Source: Scolanthus callimorphus
Taxonomy: Eukaryota; Cnidaria; Anthozoa; Actiniaria; Edwardsiidae
Length of the DNA: 64,000 bases
Assembly (NCBI GenBank): GCA_033964015.1
Contig: CM066913.1
Location: forward strand, 22,033,854-22,097,853
Direction: 5' to 3'
In this document: piece by piece, positions 43,248 to 55,272 of the stretch
Numbering within the stretch: the stretch's first letter is position 1
Layout of the letters: every line of letters starts with the position of its first letter
The notes under the pieces: model-generated
What the model was told of the DNA's origin: nothing
Seen by the model: the letters and a program-made list of their open reading frames with translations, nothing else
Database searches by the model: none
Translations under genes and position numbers: made by a program

Positions 43248-45492
43248 CCGGGTAAGCTTTTCATGACTATTTATGCAAATTAAAAATGGTATAACTTTCA
43301 TTGAGTTGGTGTGATACAAAATCATGTAGCACCCCTATTAGTGATACCCATGGGAATTGATCTTGTTTTGATTAATGCTCTTGATTTCCATGAACTGATG
43401 GAAGATTCCTCATATGAATCTCCATCTTCATAATCTATAATCTTATTGTTATGTGTAATGCATGGTACATAGACATAGATAGTACTGACTGTGTGTGGTT
43501 CCAGAAAATATCCCCCCCTCTCCACGGAAGGGATTGGAAACGCCAGAGTAGTTGGGGGTCAACTATCCTGACATTTTCCATACAAATACTGTATTTTATT
43601 TATTTATGTATTTATTATTATTATTTTTTTTTTGGAGGGGGGGACTTTTCAACACACCATTCCATGGAGGGGGATGGATATTTTCTGGAAGGTCCACACA
43701 ATGCCAGATTATCAAATGCTCATCGCCCATGGTGGGTTTTGTTTTTTTTATTTCAAGGGGGAGGGGAGATGACTGGGGAATTTCAGTACTGTTTTCAATA
43801 AAGTGTTGGCACTCCCTTCCATTTTTAGGGAAAATATCTTGCCCCCCATCTGCAGGGGTCTAGGAAAGGTGCAAACCTCCCCTCACCTTGGTATATGTTT
43901 TGTTCCAAGGCTTCTGAGAAGACTATGCATCATGAAAAAAGTGTATATATAAAATAGTACTTTAAGTTATGAACTAGGAGGTATTAAATGAACAATTAAT
44001 TAAATGGAAAGTAACATGTAAGAAAATGGTGTGCCCTCCCCTGAAAAGCTTTCATATAGGTATGGCCCTACCCTTGTGTCTCACTCTCTGCCACTCAAGA
44101 AAAAAAAAACGTTCCTTCCCTTACAATTGGAATTTGCAATACATTTTACACAGAAATTCAGTCAAAATACCAAATTGACAACCAGCTACAGTATTCATGT
44201 TTGGTATTTTCTGGGGTGACACATTTTAATAAAAAATACACTGAACATGTAATAATATGGTACATGTATGAGATGTATATGTTGAAATAATAAAACAGCT
44301 CATGACAAAGAAAAGCACCTTGTTAGAATTATTCCATTGTAAGGGCTAGTACCTAATTTTTTTACTTTTCTTTCGTGCTTATTTTCATCTGTATCTCTGT
44401 ATACTGCACATATTTAGAGACATCTTTTCCGAAAAGATTATTATAGTGACAACCATGTACACTACCGGGAGCTCCGCTTTTAGCCAGTGGCTAAATCTAT
44501 ATATTATACTGCACGAGGCGTTAGCCGAGTGAAGTATTAAGAAATTTATCGTTCCTATTTAAGAGTATAGTGTTACCGAATTTAACGTATGGGCTCGCTG
44601 TTTACGGCGCTTCGGAGGCTGAACTTACCGCAGTGCAAAAATTTTAGACCGTTGTTACAAGCGCCGTTATATTTCTAGCCAAATTAGTATTCATGAAATT
44701 TTAGAAAAACAAGATAAAAAAGTATGTAACAAAATTAGAAACCTTGATGGCCATCCTATGCATAACTTTCTACCTAAAGCTAAGGACGAAATATAATTTA
44801 AGGAAAAAAAACATCATAAGGCCTAAGGTAAATACCGAACGATACATGAATACTTTTGTAAATAGATTAATTTTTAGATATAACTTAGCTATATAGATTT
44901 TAGAATTTTACCATTTTACCATTTTATCTTTTATATTTCATTTGTAAACTCGCTTTTTATCATACTTGTAACATAGGATATGTATTTTTATCATATGGAA
45001 ATAAAGACCTATTATTATTATTATTATTATTATGTTCATTGTATTGCCAGCAAGTTCGTGTATATGTCAAAAAAACACGAAATAAAAATCTCTAACACTT
45101 TTAATATAGAATCTGAGTTCACGGCGTGTACCTGCGTGAAGAAGTATCAGAATGGTTTCCCTGACTAGAACTCAAAATCAATTACAACTTTACATCATAT
45201 GCAAGTATTTTAATTGAATTCGGAATATTTTAGGTACATGAACTGCATTCTGATAGCTTGGAAATACAGAAACCATAAATAAAAATTATTGATAAGTATT
45301 AATAAGTTGTAAAATCAAGAAAGATTTGCAACTGCACGATTTTTATGCGTTATTACAATAACGCACTCGTCCCGTTTCATGTCGCTAGGTAACAAAAACT
45401 CATGTGATCAGTTTTAACCAATGGGGTCCGCGCATTTTGTCCAGTGTACGAAGATTGTCTATTAATTTTTGATAAAGCATGCCCAAAATTAC
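43248..45492. other. Gene 2 large intron, right of the foldback
   Basis: It contains T/ATT runs (43604-43631, 44995-45034) and C/G-rich words like GGAGGGGGATGGATATTTTC near 43665 that echo the 49-50-kb array. A GGGAGCTCCGCTTTTAG word lies at 44468-44484 followed by TATATATTATAC. No gene was found. Confidence 0.4.
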
Positions 45493-45562
45493 CTGTAATA
45501 TCAGAGTACCACATGTTGCACAACGAAAGCAATCGCCATGATTATGATGCCGAACACGATTG
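45493..45562 (-). pseudogene. Gene 2 exon (equivalent to exon F) with a 1-base deletion
   Basis: Acceptor tttgtctgttgcag and donor gtaatt are intact. The 5' part reads AIVFGIIIMAIAFVVQHV in frame. The 3' part reads GTLILQ only after a frame change. Gene 1 has 71 bases here; this copy has 70, and the missing base maps between about 45507 and 45514. Without it the frame meets TGA before the donor. It lies 13.2 kb from the preceding exon and 14.2 kb from the next. Confidence 0.8.
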
Positions 45563-46099
45563 CTGCAACAGACAAACATAACAACATTGATGTGCAACAG
45601 GCTGCCGACGTGCAAGGAAAGGAGAATCATAGCAAGGGACAAAACTAGGGTGGCTCATACTAGTCCAATACTCTGAAAAATATACGCATTGTATTGTCAT
45701 CTTTCTTTGTTTTGCCTCGTTCTATAATACCCTCGGGTCGTTCAGCCCTAAAAAGTTTTATCCGCAATGAATTTTCTCACAGCAAAGTGCAAAGATGCAT
45801 AAGCACAAGAAAATACATTATCATGAAGCTTCATAAATCACCAGAAATAGGAATGCTAGCAGTAGTTGGCCATGGACGCAACAATGTTGGAGTGCACGGT
45901 CACAGAACATTTAGTAAGTACCAATAACCCGCAAGAACTGCCAACACGCTGGGCATCGGGCTCAACATGTTGGGTCGGACAGTGCTGTCTTGTTCATTAT
46001 TGCCGGATTTCAAACAGTGGGAGGCTGGGTACGAGAGTGGGAAAATCCAGACGCTAAAAACAAATGGCGGACGAGAAGTTGACTGAGGGCGATTTGTCA
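45563..46099. other. Gene 2 intron right of the frameshifted exon
   Basis: Short overlapping ORFs (45694-45927, 45866-46057) have no recognised motif. It may be decayed 5' part of the transposase remnant that follows. Confidence 0.3.
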
Positions 46100-47260
46100 G
46101 CAGTAAAGCGTGTTTCTTTTTTGTTAAATTACAATGGTATGGCACTGGAACTGTGCTAGTACTCTATGCACCAATAGCTGGCGCACCGAAGGGTGTATTA
46201 TTACAGTTTACCTTCGGATTTGGAACTCAGAAGGATTATGCTGCAATTCTAAAGAATGACAACATAAACTGGTCCAAGCATGTGATTTGCTCTGCTTACT
46301 GGTGAGGAGGAAAGGGAACATCCCTTGATCACATCCCATATATCTCTTGCCCAGACTCACAGCTGCAAAAATTTATGGAACTGAAGAAAAGTGTCCCCAA
46401 AATACCGAGCTGCAAAGGAAAATTTTATGTGCGAAGCGTTCGAGGAGAAAGAGAAAATCCTGTGCGGGACAAGTCGAGTCCAAAGAAGAAAAACGGAAAC
46501 GCCTGCCCTAGAAAAGAAGTAATAAAGCTAAGCGTAAACTGTGCTGATCTTAAAAGATAACGGGATTTATTTGCAGCTAAAGTTGCTGAGCAGGTAATAG
46601 CTTAATGACTTTACTGCATTTTAGTCAGCTCCTATAAACCAACAGTTTCAATGAAAAGTGTGGGCTTGCATACCCTGGGACCAGGGTAGGGCTGGCAAAA
46701 ATCACTGCCATGATTGAGTACCCCTTTGAATATAACATGTATCCAATTAAAGGATCTCGACTACAAACGCTTAATAAATATTAATATTAATATATTACTT
46801 TTGCATTATTTTATAGACTGCTGAGGTAAACAAGCTTCATAAACAAATCAATTTGTTGCAAGACAATCTACAGAGTGACAGAACCTCCTTTGAAAACAAA
46901 ATGCAAGTTTGAGCTCAATAAACTGACTTTCAGTTATGAATGCTTGTGTAAAAATGAAAAGCAATTTTCTATCTATGTGGGTTGTCAGTGAATGAATTCC
47001 GACGTCTCTATGAATTCCTGGAACCATTTCAGCATTTAATTATCTACCCTGACTGCTCCATAAAGGTAACAGTAAATTCTCCAATAACAAGCTTGTCATG
47101 GATGAGAGGTCTGAGCTACTTGTAGCCCTAACTATAGCAAGGCATAATGTTAATCTTGGTTATATGGCTAAGATGGCTGGTGGGAGTGCCTCCACGATGT
47201 CAAGGATATTTGTGGCATGGATGGTATTTATTCGTTGCATCTTTGATTCTGTAGACTGAA
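46100..47260 (+). pseudogene. THAP-like/HTH transposase remnant (ISL2EU/Harbinger type)
   Basis: 46210-46290 reads FGTQKDYAAILKNDNINWSK then HVICSAYW, resembling the second half of a THAP-type zinc finger (W-K-ICS-HW). 46819-46905 is a short coiled coil (TAEVNKLHKQINLLQDNL). 46990-47255 reads EFRRLYEFLEPFQHL and SELLVALTIARHNVNLGYMA, KMAGGSASTMSRIFVAWMVF, the helix-turn-helix (HTH_Tnp_4) found before the DDE domain in ISL2EU-like transposases. Reading needs several frame changes, and the DDE domain is missing after 47260. The HTH call is firm; the THAP call is tentative. Confidence 0.7.
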
Positions 47261-49265
47261 AGCCATATATATAGAGTTGCGAAGAGCCGCAAACGAACGA
47301 GTGAGCACAGGGAGCTCACCCTTCCGTTAAAATAAAAATATATGTGTTATTCTGGATATTTTATTCTCTGTTCTTTTATCTGTCAATGGGAGTCCTGTGT
47401 ATTGTTTTACTTCTTGGACCCAAGGAACGGGATTACGTCATGCCACTTCTGATTAGCCACTATCAGTAATTTTCATACGAAAGGACTCAATTGACCTTCA
47501 CAAGCTAGTGATACTAGCAAGGGAGGAAACTGAAATCGGGCAGCTTGGCGAAAACACTTACAGTAAATAACCGAATGCTTTTAGAAACGAAACTTCGATG
47601 GATATATAGCGGAAGGACTAATCTACAATATGCTTTCTTGTAGTTTTCGAAAAAATAATTTTAAACCGAGCAAAAGTATATATATTCAAACATCTGTTTT
47701 CGTACAGGTTATGCCGTCAGTTGGGGGCGACGGAAGTGAATTGGCAAACTACTGCCAAATTAGATGCAAATTCAGCTTAGGGAGCATTCATTATTTATGC
47801 CAGGGGGTGGGCTGGCAAATTAAGGGGGGGGGGGGGGCATGTTAAATTCGGCACGTTCAAGTAGGGGGTCACCAGAAAATATGGAAACAACTGTGTAGGG
47901 TCATCTACGTTTTATGTGACTTTATTTCAGCATATGGATACAAGAGGATGCACGCCTGTAAAATTACAACAAACTGTTCATGCACGCAGGAAATGTCCTA
48001 AAAATACAGGAAATGGTCTATGAATTTGAATTTGAGTTTATTTTCCACACACAGCTTACATTACAGTTTGACAAGTAAAAAAGGAGGTGGCAGGGGACCC
48101 ATGAAACCATCAGGTTTTATCGAGTAGGGTCCCCTGTATTTATGTTAAATAATAATATATAGATTTAGGCACTGCCTAAAAGCGGAGCTCCCAATCACCA
48201 ATCCCACTGATATTAATAATGGGTATTTCCAGAAAATATATGTGCCCTGGGGATGGGCAACACTAGTTGTTGACCCCCGTGCATCCAGTATTTCCAAAAT
48301 GTGTTACCCCATGCATACAGAATGTGTTACCCCCATGCATATAGAATCCATAGAATGCCTGAGAGGTTAAACTAGCTTACAGCTTTGAACCCCCCCCCCC
48401 CCCCCCCCTCATTGGTACTAAGTTGTCAGGCCTGTTTGAGTCACCCGATTACAATTGGAGGCTCTAACCATGTAGGAATTATATTATTCTTCAATGGGGT
48501 TGTGGGGCATTCTTCCCAAGAAAAATTGTTGACATTTCAATTTTACAATATGACTGGAAATGTAACAGAACTTAGAACAAGTTAGTTGCATCCTCCTCAT
48601 TCGTCGGAAAGATGTGTGTATCCCCTAAGAATTTCACCTGCCCACCCCCCCTCCCCCCCCCACCCCATATAATTGGAATGTAGCCTTAGATGCTAGTTTG
48701 TACTACAGATACAAGTCAAGCAATAGTGTAGACGGTAAAATTGTTATCTAAAGCATTGAAAATTATGTCAAACACAAATGGAAACCAATATACCACTGAC
48801 AATGAAAGACACATTTTCAATCCCCATGGCTATGCCTAGACTTCCTCAAAGTCCTTCAAATTTTTGCTTGCTTGTATCCTATGAGAGGTTGACTTTGAGC
48901 AAGTCTAGGGTTTGCCTGATAAACACATAGGGGTAAATTTTAGACTGAAGTATACCATTTGGCAAAGCATGGAATATGTAAGATTTTACTACTTTGAGTA
49001 ACTTTGTAATTCTCAATGTGTGTTCTTAAGTTAAAAATTATCAAAGAGAAATGGAATCCTTTCCAACATTCTCTAACGTACTTCTTTCTGTGCCATCGCT
49101 CTGAGTCCCCTCCATGGGTAGTCACTGCACTATGGGCCGGCTACACCATATTGAGTCAGCAGATTTCCATCAAGGGGCTCTATACTGTGTTATTTAGATG
49201 CTAGTTTGAACAATAGATCCAAGCCAAGCAATAGTGAAGTTGGATAATTCTTTATCAAAAGCACA
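47261..49265. other. Gene 2 intron, between the transposase remnant and the 370-bp array
   Basis: Contains a poly-G tract at 47825-47838, poly-C at 48391-48408, a TAGGCACTGCCTAAAAGCGG word at 48172 shared with 32060, and degenerate array-like words (CCAGAAAATATATGTGCCC) near 48231-48249. No gene was found. Confidence 0.4.
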
Positions 49266-50517
49266 ATGGAAACCATTATACGACCAAGAGGGAAAATACA
49301 AAGTTTTCAATCCCCATGGATTATACACTGCCTGATAACCCATCATGGGCAATTCCAGAAAATATATGTACCCCCACCACGGGCGGCACTAGGTTTTGAC
49401 CATCCCCCCCCCCCTCCCCATGCATCCAGAATTTCCAAAATGGCTTACCCCCACCCCCATGCATATAGAATTCCTGAGAGGTTAACCTACAATAGCTTCC
49501 AGCTTCAAAAAACCCCATGCAGGCAGAATTCCGAGCTTGAAAACCCCCCTCCCATTCAGAATTTCCAAATGCTGGCCATCCCCGGGGTACATATATTTTC
49601 TGGAATTGTCCAAAGGCACAAAAATTTTTAGACACAAAGTATGCCATATGACCAAGAGGGAAAATACAAATTTTTCAATCCCCATGGATACACTGCCTGA
49701 TAACCCATCATGGGCAATTCCAGAAAATATATGTACCCCCACCACAGGCGGCACTAGGTTTTGACCATGCCCCCCCCCCCCCCCGCCCCGCCCCCTCCCC
49801 ATGCATCCAGAATTTCCAAAATGGCTTACCCCCACCTCCATGCATATAGAATTCCTGAGAGGTTAACCTACAATAGCTCCAGCTTAAAAAAAAAACCCAT
49901 GCAGGCAGGATTCCGAGCTTGAAAACCCCCCTCTCATTCAGAATTTCCAAATGCTGGCCATCCCCGGGGTACATATATTTTCTGGAATTGTCCAAAGGCA
50001 CAAAATTTTTAGACACAAAGTATGCCACATGGACCAAGAGGGAAAATACAAAATTTTCAATCCCCATGGATACACTGCCTGATAACCCATCATGGGCAAT
50101 TCCAGAAAATATATGTACCCCCACCACAGACGGCACTAGGTTTTGACCATCCCCCCCACCCTCCCTCCCCATGCATCCAGAATTTCCAAAATGGCTTACC
50201 CCCACACCCATGCATATAGAATTCCTGAGAGGTTAACCTACAATAGCTTCCAGCTTCAAAAAAAACCATGCAGGCAGAATTCTGAGCTTGAAAACCCCCC
50301 TCCCATTCAGAATTTCCAAATGCTGGCCATCCCCAGGGTACATATATTTTCTGGAATTGTCCAAGGCACAAAAATTTTAGACACAAAGTATGCCATATAG
50401 ACCAAGAGGGGAAAATACAAAATTTTCAATCCCCATGGATACACTGCCTGATAACCCATCATGGGCAATTCCAGAAAATATATGTACCCCCACCACAGGC
50501 GGCACTAGGTTTTGACC

Positions 50518-50559
<42 letters not shown>

Positions 50560-50700
50560 CCATGCATCCAGAATTTCTGAGCTTGAAAATCCCCCTCCCA
50601 TTCAGAATTTCCAAATGCTAGCCATCCCCGGGGTACATATATTTTCTGGAATTGTCCAAAGGTACAAAAAATTTTAGACACAAAGTATGTCATATGGAAA
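49266..50700 (+). repeat. Tandem array of four ~370-bp units with C-rich tracts
   Basis: The marker GACCAAGAGGGAAAATACAA starts units near 49283, 49650, 50032 and 50400 (periods of about 368, 382, 368). Units contain CAATCCCCATGGAT, CCAGAAAATATATGTACCCC, a C tract of varying length (about 40 C at 50517-50556), GAATTCCTGAGAGGTTAACC, and GCTGGCCATCCCC. The fourth unit is internally shortened. ORFs of up to 167 residues on both strands are by-products of the repeat. Confidence 0.93.
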
Positions 50701-51847
50701 AATTTCGTGTTCAATTTTACTGTCTCAATGACCAATTGGTATTTTTAATCTAAATAAAACCCTGTTTGTACAGTGTATAACATAATTTTGTTTTCCACAG
50801 GGAATGGGCATACTTCTACTAATCACAATGACTTTGTAAATAGTGAATGAAATTCTAGCAAACAACATATACTATACTAAATACATTAATTCATTTGTTT
50901 CCTATTGTTACTACTGGCACTGCCATTTGTTAGTAAATTACACAGTCCATGCATGTTGAAAGTCAAGTGTTTAGAGCCAATTCAACAGAATTAAATTTAC
51001 TGTAATACCATATTTTTTTGCTAGAAAATAATTTTTCAGTACCATAAGTCAATATCTTGCCGCTTGGAAGTCCAAGGTACTAAGGTGATCACCAAGGTCC
51101 GGTTGCTCGAAAGTGGTTCAGCACTAATCCAGGATTAATTACCATGGTGACTTGATGGTTTTATTCAGAATTAAACCTGGTTTGAATTTAATCCACCTTT
51201 GAACAACCCGCGCCAAGACTCCAATACCATTAACCAGTTTCCGGTTGCAGCACTTTTGCCTTAGATTTTCCTTGTGTCGATTTTGGGAGTGTTTTTATAT
51301 CTCGTTTGCAAAAAGCTGAGAAGGCTTAATTAGCCTTCGTTGTTAGAAAACACGACTAAGTCGTTCTTAAAGGACTAATAATAGAATTCTAGAGATCTTT
51401 AGTTAGGGTCGCATATAAGCTAAACACGTTGAGTTGTTACTAGGCTCGCGACCTATCACTCAGATTCAAGAAAAGTCGACATGCTCGAAAAAAGAAACAG
51501 CGAATTTTAGGAATTTTACCTTCATCCTGAGTAGCTTTTCCCCCGTGTAGGAATAACCTGAATGTAAATCTGTTCGGAACTTGTGAATGTCCTGCCATCT
51601 CCCTATAAACAGTGCTCTTATCCAGCAGTGACTTTGATCCACGAATCGAATTGTTTGAACGACTTGCCGCCATTGACTCTCCAAACAAATTAATTCTCAA
51701 AGTATGACCTTCTTGACTCACGCTACTGCCGTAATGTACAAATGTAGCGTCTCGCAGTTACTTTTACCTTTCGACAAAATTCTGTACCATTATAAATTCC
51801 ACTGTTTTGTGAAAGAAAGGGCGAATAAACAATCTCTGCCGCAAACG
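50701..51847. other. Gene 2 intron, no gene
   Basis: 51520-51690 (- strand) is the inverted partner of 34590-34745. The - strand ORFs at 51440-51721 derive from this repeat. No gene was found. Confidence 0.4.
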
Positions 51848-52001
51848 CAGGATTTGCGCTAAAAAGTTTAAGCCTTCTTGTCAGAACAGGAAATTTCTTC
51901 AGACACTCGTAGTCCCTGGCCCATAGCAGGATTTGCGCTGAAAAGTTTAAGCCTTCTTGTCAGATAACAGGAAATTCCTTCAGACACTCGTAGTCCCTGG
52001 C
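51848..52001 (+). repeat. Two-copy tandem repeat of about 79 bp
   Basis: CAGGATTTGCGCT then AAGCCTTCTTGTCAGA and CAGACACTCGTAGTCCCTGG occur twice, starting at 51848 and 51927. Confidence 0.9.
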
Positions 52002-52109
52002 TTTTTGTAAACATACTTTTCAGTAGAACAGTTCTGCAGTCGCTTGGAAGAATGGTTTCGATCAAAAGACTCTTGATATATTTTCAAGCAGATTGCTCGA
52101 GAATAATTC

Positions 52110-52690
52110 AATTGAGCAACCTCCTATCCCCCCCCGGCCACGACAACTCACCCCTCCCTCCCCCCGTCACTCGACCGGCGGCGCCACCCCGACAAATCAC
52201 CCCTCCCCCCGTCTAAAAAAAAACGTCACTCGACCGGCGGCGCATGTTGTGACGTCACGCCTGTGACGTCAGGCTTCAGGAAGCACACACGCTCGCTCGA
52301 CGTTCAAAATTCAGTCGTATCCCTTTGCGCCCGTTCCCGCCTGTGATACTTTGGGTACCCTGTGGATATCACGCCTGTGACGTCAGGCTTCAGGAAGCAC
52401 ACACGCGCGCTCGACGTTCAAAATTCAGTCGTATCCCTTTGCGCCCGTTCCCGCCTGTGATACTTTGGGTACCCTGTGGATATCAGGCCTGTGACGTCAG
52501 GCTTCAGGAAGCACACACGCGCGCTCGACGTTCAAAATTCAGTCGTATCCCTTTGCGCCCATTCCCGCCTGTGATACTTTGGGTACCCTGTGGATATCAT
52601 ACATGCGCTACATTTGCCATCGTTGGGACGCTCTTTTCTTAGGTATGGTGCTCCGCTCTGCGGCCTTCGGCCGCTAAGGAGCTCCGCTAA
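52110..52690 (+). repeat. GC-hairpin-ended repeat with a 114-bp three-copy tandem array
   Basis: CTGTGACGTCAGGCTTCAGG starts units at 52261, 52375 and 52489 with an exact 114-base period. Units also contain CGACGTTCAAAATTCAGTCG, TATCCCTTTGCGCCCG and TTTGGGTACCCTGTGGATAT. Right of the array, GCTCCGCTCTGCGGCCTTCG and GGCCGCTAAGGAGCTCCGCT form a GC hairpin end. The element is inverted relative to 33871-34225, which has a single copy of the unit, so expansion occurred here. Confidence 0.9.
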
Positions 52691-52784
52691 TAATAATAAA
52701 TTAGTGAATAAAAGGATTATGTCTTAATAATGTTCATTTGCGTGCTGTTCTCAGTATATATTTTCGTTTTTTTATATATATATT

Positions 52785-54360
52785 GCTACATTGCCAGAAA
52801 AGTTGAGAGCTTTGATTTGAATGAGGGAAGGTTATTAGACGATGTTACAAAAAGAGGGAGAGAATTCCAAATTTTAGGACCTTGATATAAAATAGTAAAC
52901 ATCTTGATATTTGTTCTACAGGGGTGGCTACGGAATTGAGGGGCAGATCGTGTGTTATAATTATGAATATTGCTACCAGTTAGAAATAAATTGTGAAAGG
53001 GGGCTGGTAGTAGATCATGATAGTAAGAGAACATAAACTTAGCAACATGAAATGAATTAATTTTGAATATGTCTAGGATTTTCAGTCTTGCAAAAAGGGA
53101 TGCTGAGTGGGCTCGAAATTCAGAATTTGTAATGGCACGGACCGCTCGCTTTTGGAGCAAAAAAATACGATTTAAGTTAGAAACATACGTTGAAGACCAG
53201 GCAATGGTGCAGTAAGTAAGATACGGATAAATTAAGCTATAGTAAAGAGATACTTTGGTTGCAGTCGAAAGAAAAAAGCGAGACCTAAAAATAACACCGG
53301 CTGATTTAGAAATTTTTTGGCAAATATAGTTAATATGAAATTTCCACGATAAATTGGAGTCCAAGTAAATGCCTAAAAATTTGACATGATCTTTCTGCAC
53401 GATTGACTGGTTATCATAGAGTATAGGAGCGGTGATGCGCGTTAACTTTTGTTGAGCTTTGAAGAAAATGCAATTAGTTTTTTGGCATTTACAGACAGTT
53501 TGTTAGCTTTCATCCAGAGGTCAACGTCAACAAGCTCCTTATTTAAAACATCAATAACAATTTTTGGGTCGGAATGCGAATAAAAAATACTTGTGTCGTC
53601 AGCAAAAAGCATAGCTTCAGCCATTCGGAGAGTATTGGGAAGATCGTTTATATAAAGAACAAAGAATAGCGGGCCTAATATTGATCCTTGAGCTGCCCCG
53701 CACTTGACAAGCTGCTTGGTGGAACAGCTATTATTAAATTGAACAAATTGGTATCTATTAGAGAAATAGCTTCTGACCCAATCCAAGGCAACTCCACGTA
53801 TTCCATAATGATCTAGTTTCGTAAACAGAATGTTGTAATCAAGGGTATCAAACGCTTTGGAAAGGTCAAGGAATATACCGGCTGTTATTTTACTTTGATC
53901 AATGGCAGTGGCGATGTTGTTAATTAGATGAGTGAGACAAAGATCGGTAGAGTGGTGTTTTCGAAATCCAAATTGGAGGTGGTAAAGAACATCAAGACGA
54001 TCAAGAAATGTAGAAATTCGGTTATGGAAAACCCGCTCAAAAAATTTAGAGAAGATAGGAAGTAATGAGATTGGTCGGTAATTGGAAAATGACTTAGGAG
54101 AATCGCTTTTAAATATTGGATTAATTTAGCAATTTTAAGTCTATCAGGAAATACACCTGTAACAAGAGATAAATTAATCATATTGGTTAGTGGCTCAGCT
54201 ATTACGTCAAAAGTGTTCTTAACTGCCGTTACTGATATATTGTCGTACCCTGGCGCTTTACCCGTCTTTAAAGAACTACAAATATCCTCAATTTCACGTT
54301 TATCCACAGGTTTGAGGATAATAGACTCATTTATGCGATTTGACAAAAAAGATTGGTACT
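52785..54360 (-). mobile_element. LINE ORF2 (reverse transcriptase), broken by frameshifts
   Basis: Reading down from 54360: EIEDICSSLKTGKAPGYDNI (RT motif 0/1), then in shifted frames the PISLLPIFSKLLE and FGFRKHHST regions. DWVRSYFSNRYQFVQ follows, then CGAAQGSILGPLFFVLYIN and MLFADDTSIF with the catalytic F-A-D-D. The C-terminal 204-residue piece (52786-53400) reads VKFLGIYLDSNLSWKFHIN and ends GPKIWNSLPL with FKSKLSTFLAM-stop. The endonuclease domain is not seen. Layout suits CR1/L2/Jockey-like LINEs; the clade is undecided. Same orientation as gene 2. Confidence 0.92.
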
Positions 54361-55272
54361 TGGTACTTGGTATCTAGATGTCCCAACATTTCGCCCTGAT
54401 CTTAAGGGGGAGAGGGGGCTATCACTATTATAAAAATTGCTTAAACGGGTCTTGAGGTTTTTATTGATACTTGGAGGGGGGTCAAGAGGTTTTTGGGGCT
54501 GAATGAAAAATCTTGCCAGCCCACCCTCTGGCATAAATAATGATTGCTCCCTTAAGTCATTTCAATTGAAATTTTTCTATCAAATATTCAAGGAATATTC
54601 TCAGTGTTTATTGCGATGTTACGCAGTGCACATCCACGTCTCCGCATTTTGCAAGGATTACTTTTCTCACTTGGTCCCAGCAGTGCTTATATCAACTCAT
54701 TAGCATACTTTGTCAGTTTGTTCTTTATCTCGGGCACAGAAGACGTACCTCTGGTTTGATCGAACTCCGTACTACTCTCTTCACAAGATTTCGCATTGAA
54801 TTCAAGAATTAAAACTCTACTTCTTCTCGTCGTCTACAGTTATTTCTTCTCCTGCCTGCAGCACTCAAGTTCTCGACGACTCGTTTGGCGTCAATTCTTT
54901 GGTTTGGTGTTTTTCATGTTTGTGTTACTGTTTTCTACACTACTCAGCGCTACAACTTCTAGCACATGCCTTATCTTGTATTTGTATTTGACTGGTTTCA
55001 TTTTATCTATATCCTATAGGTTTGCAGCTCTGGAAGCCGAATACCTCGCTACTTTTCCGTCTGAGATGCCTTTCGCCCGGGGACGCGTAAATGTGCTTCG
55101 TTAATTACGCTAACATTAGAACGTGTAACAAAATGGCAGACGTTCGTGGAATGTGAGTTTTTTATCTATGGTTCTACTTCTCCTTTCCATTCTTTTACCC
55201 AAGAGTTTAGAGGCGAGTAGTCTTGCCAGCATTTTTGTTTCCACAAGTGTTTCTTCCTTTTCTTTCTGTTCA
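54361..55272. other. Gene 2 intron, no gene
   Basis: The 102-residue + ORF at 54796-55104 is hydrophobic, but no family or splice context is recognised. Treated as chance. Confidence 0.3.

Noticed and set aside
49266..50735. ORFs of 74-167 residues on both strands (for example 49708-50211)
   Set aside because: They are translations of the 370-bp tandem repeat and its poly-C tracts; frames break between units.
51440..51721. - strand ORFs of 93 and 72 residues
   Set aside because: Part of a dispersed repeat also present inverted at 34590-34745, where the frame is broken.
54796..55104. 102-residue hydrophobic + strand ORF, possible membrane protein
   Set aside because: Hydrophobicity reflects T-rich DNA. 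No family pattern, and it lies antisense in a gene 2 intron among repeats.
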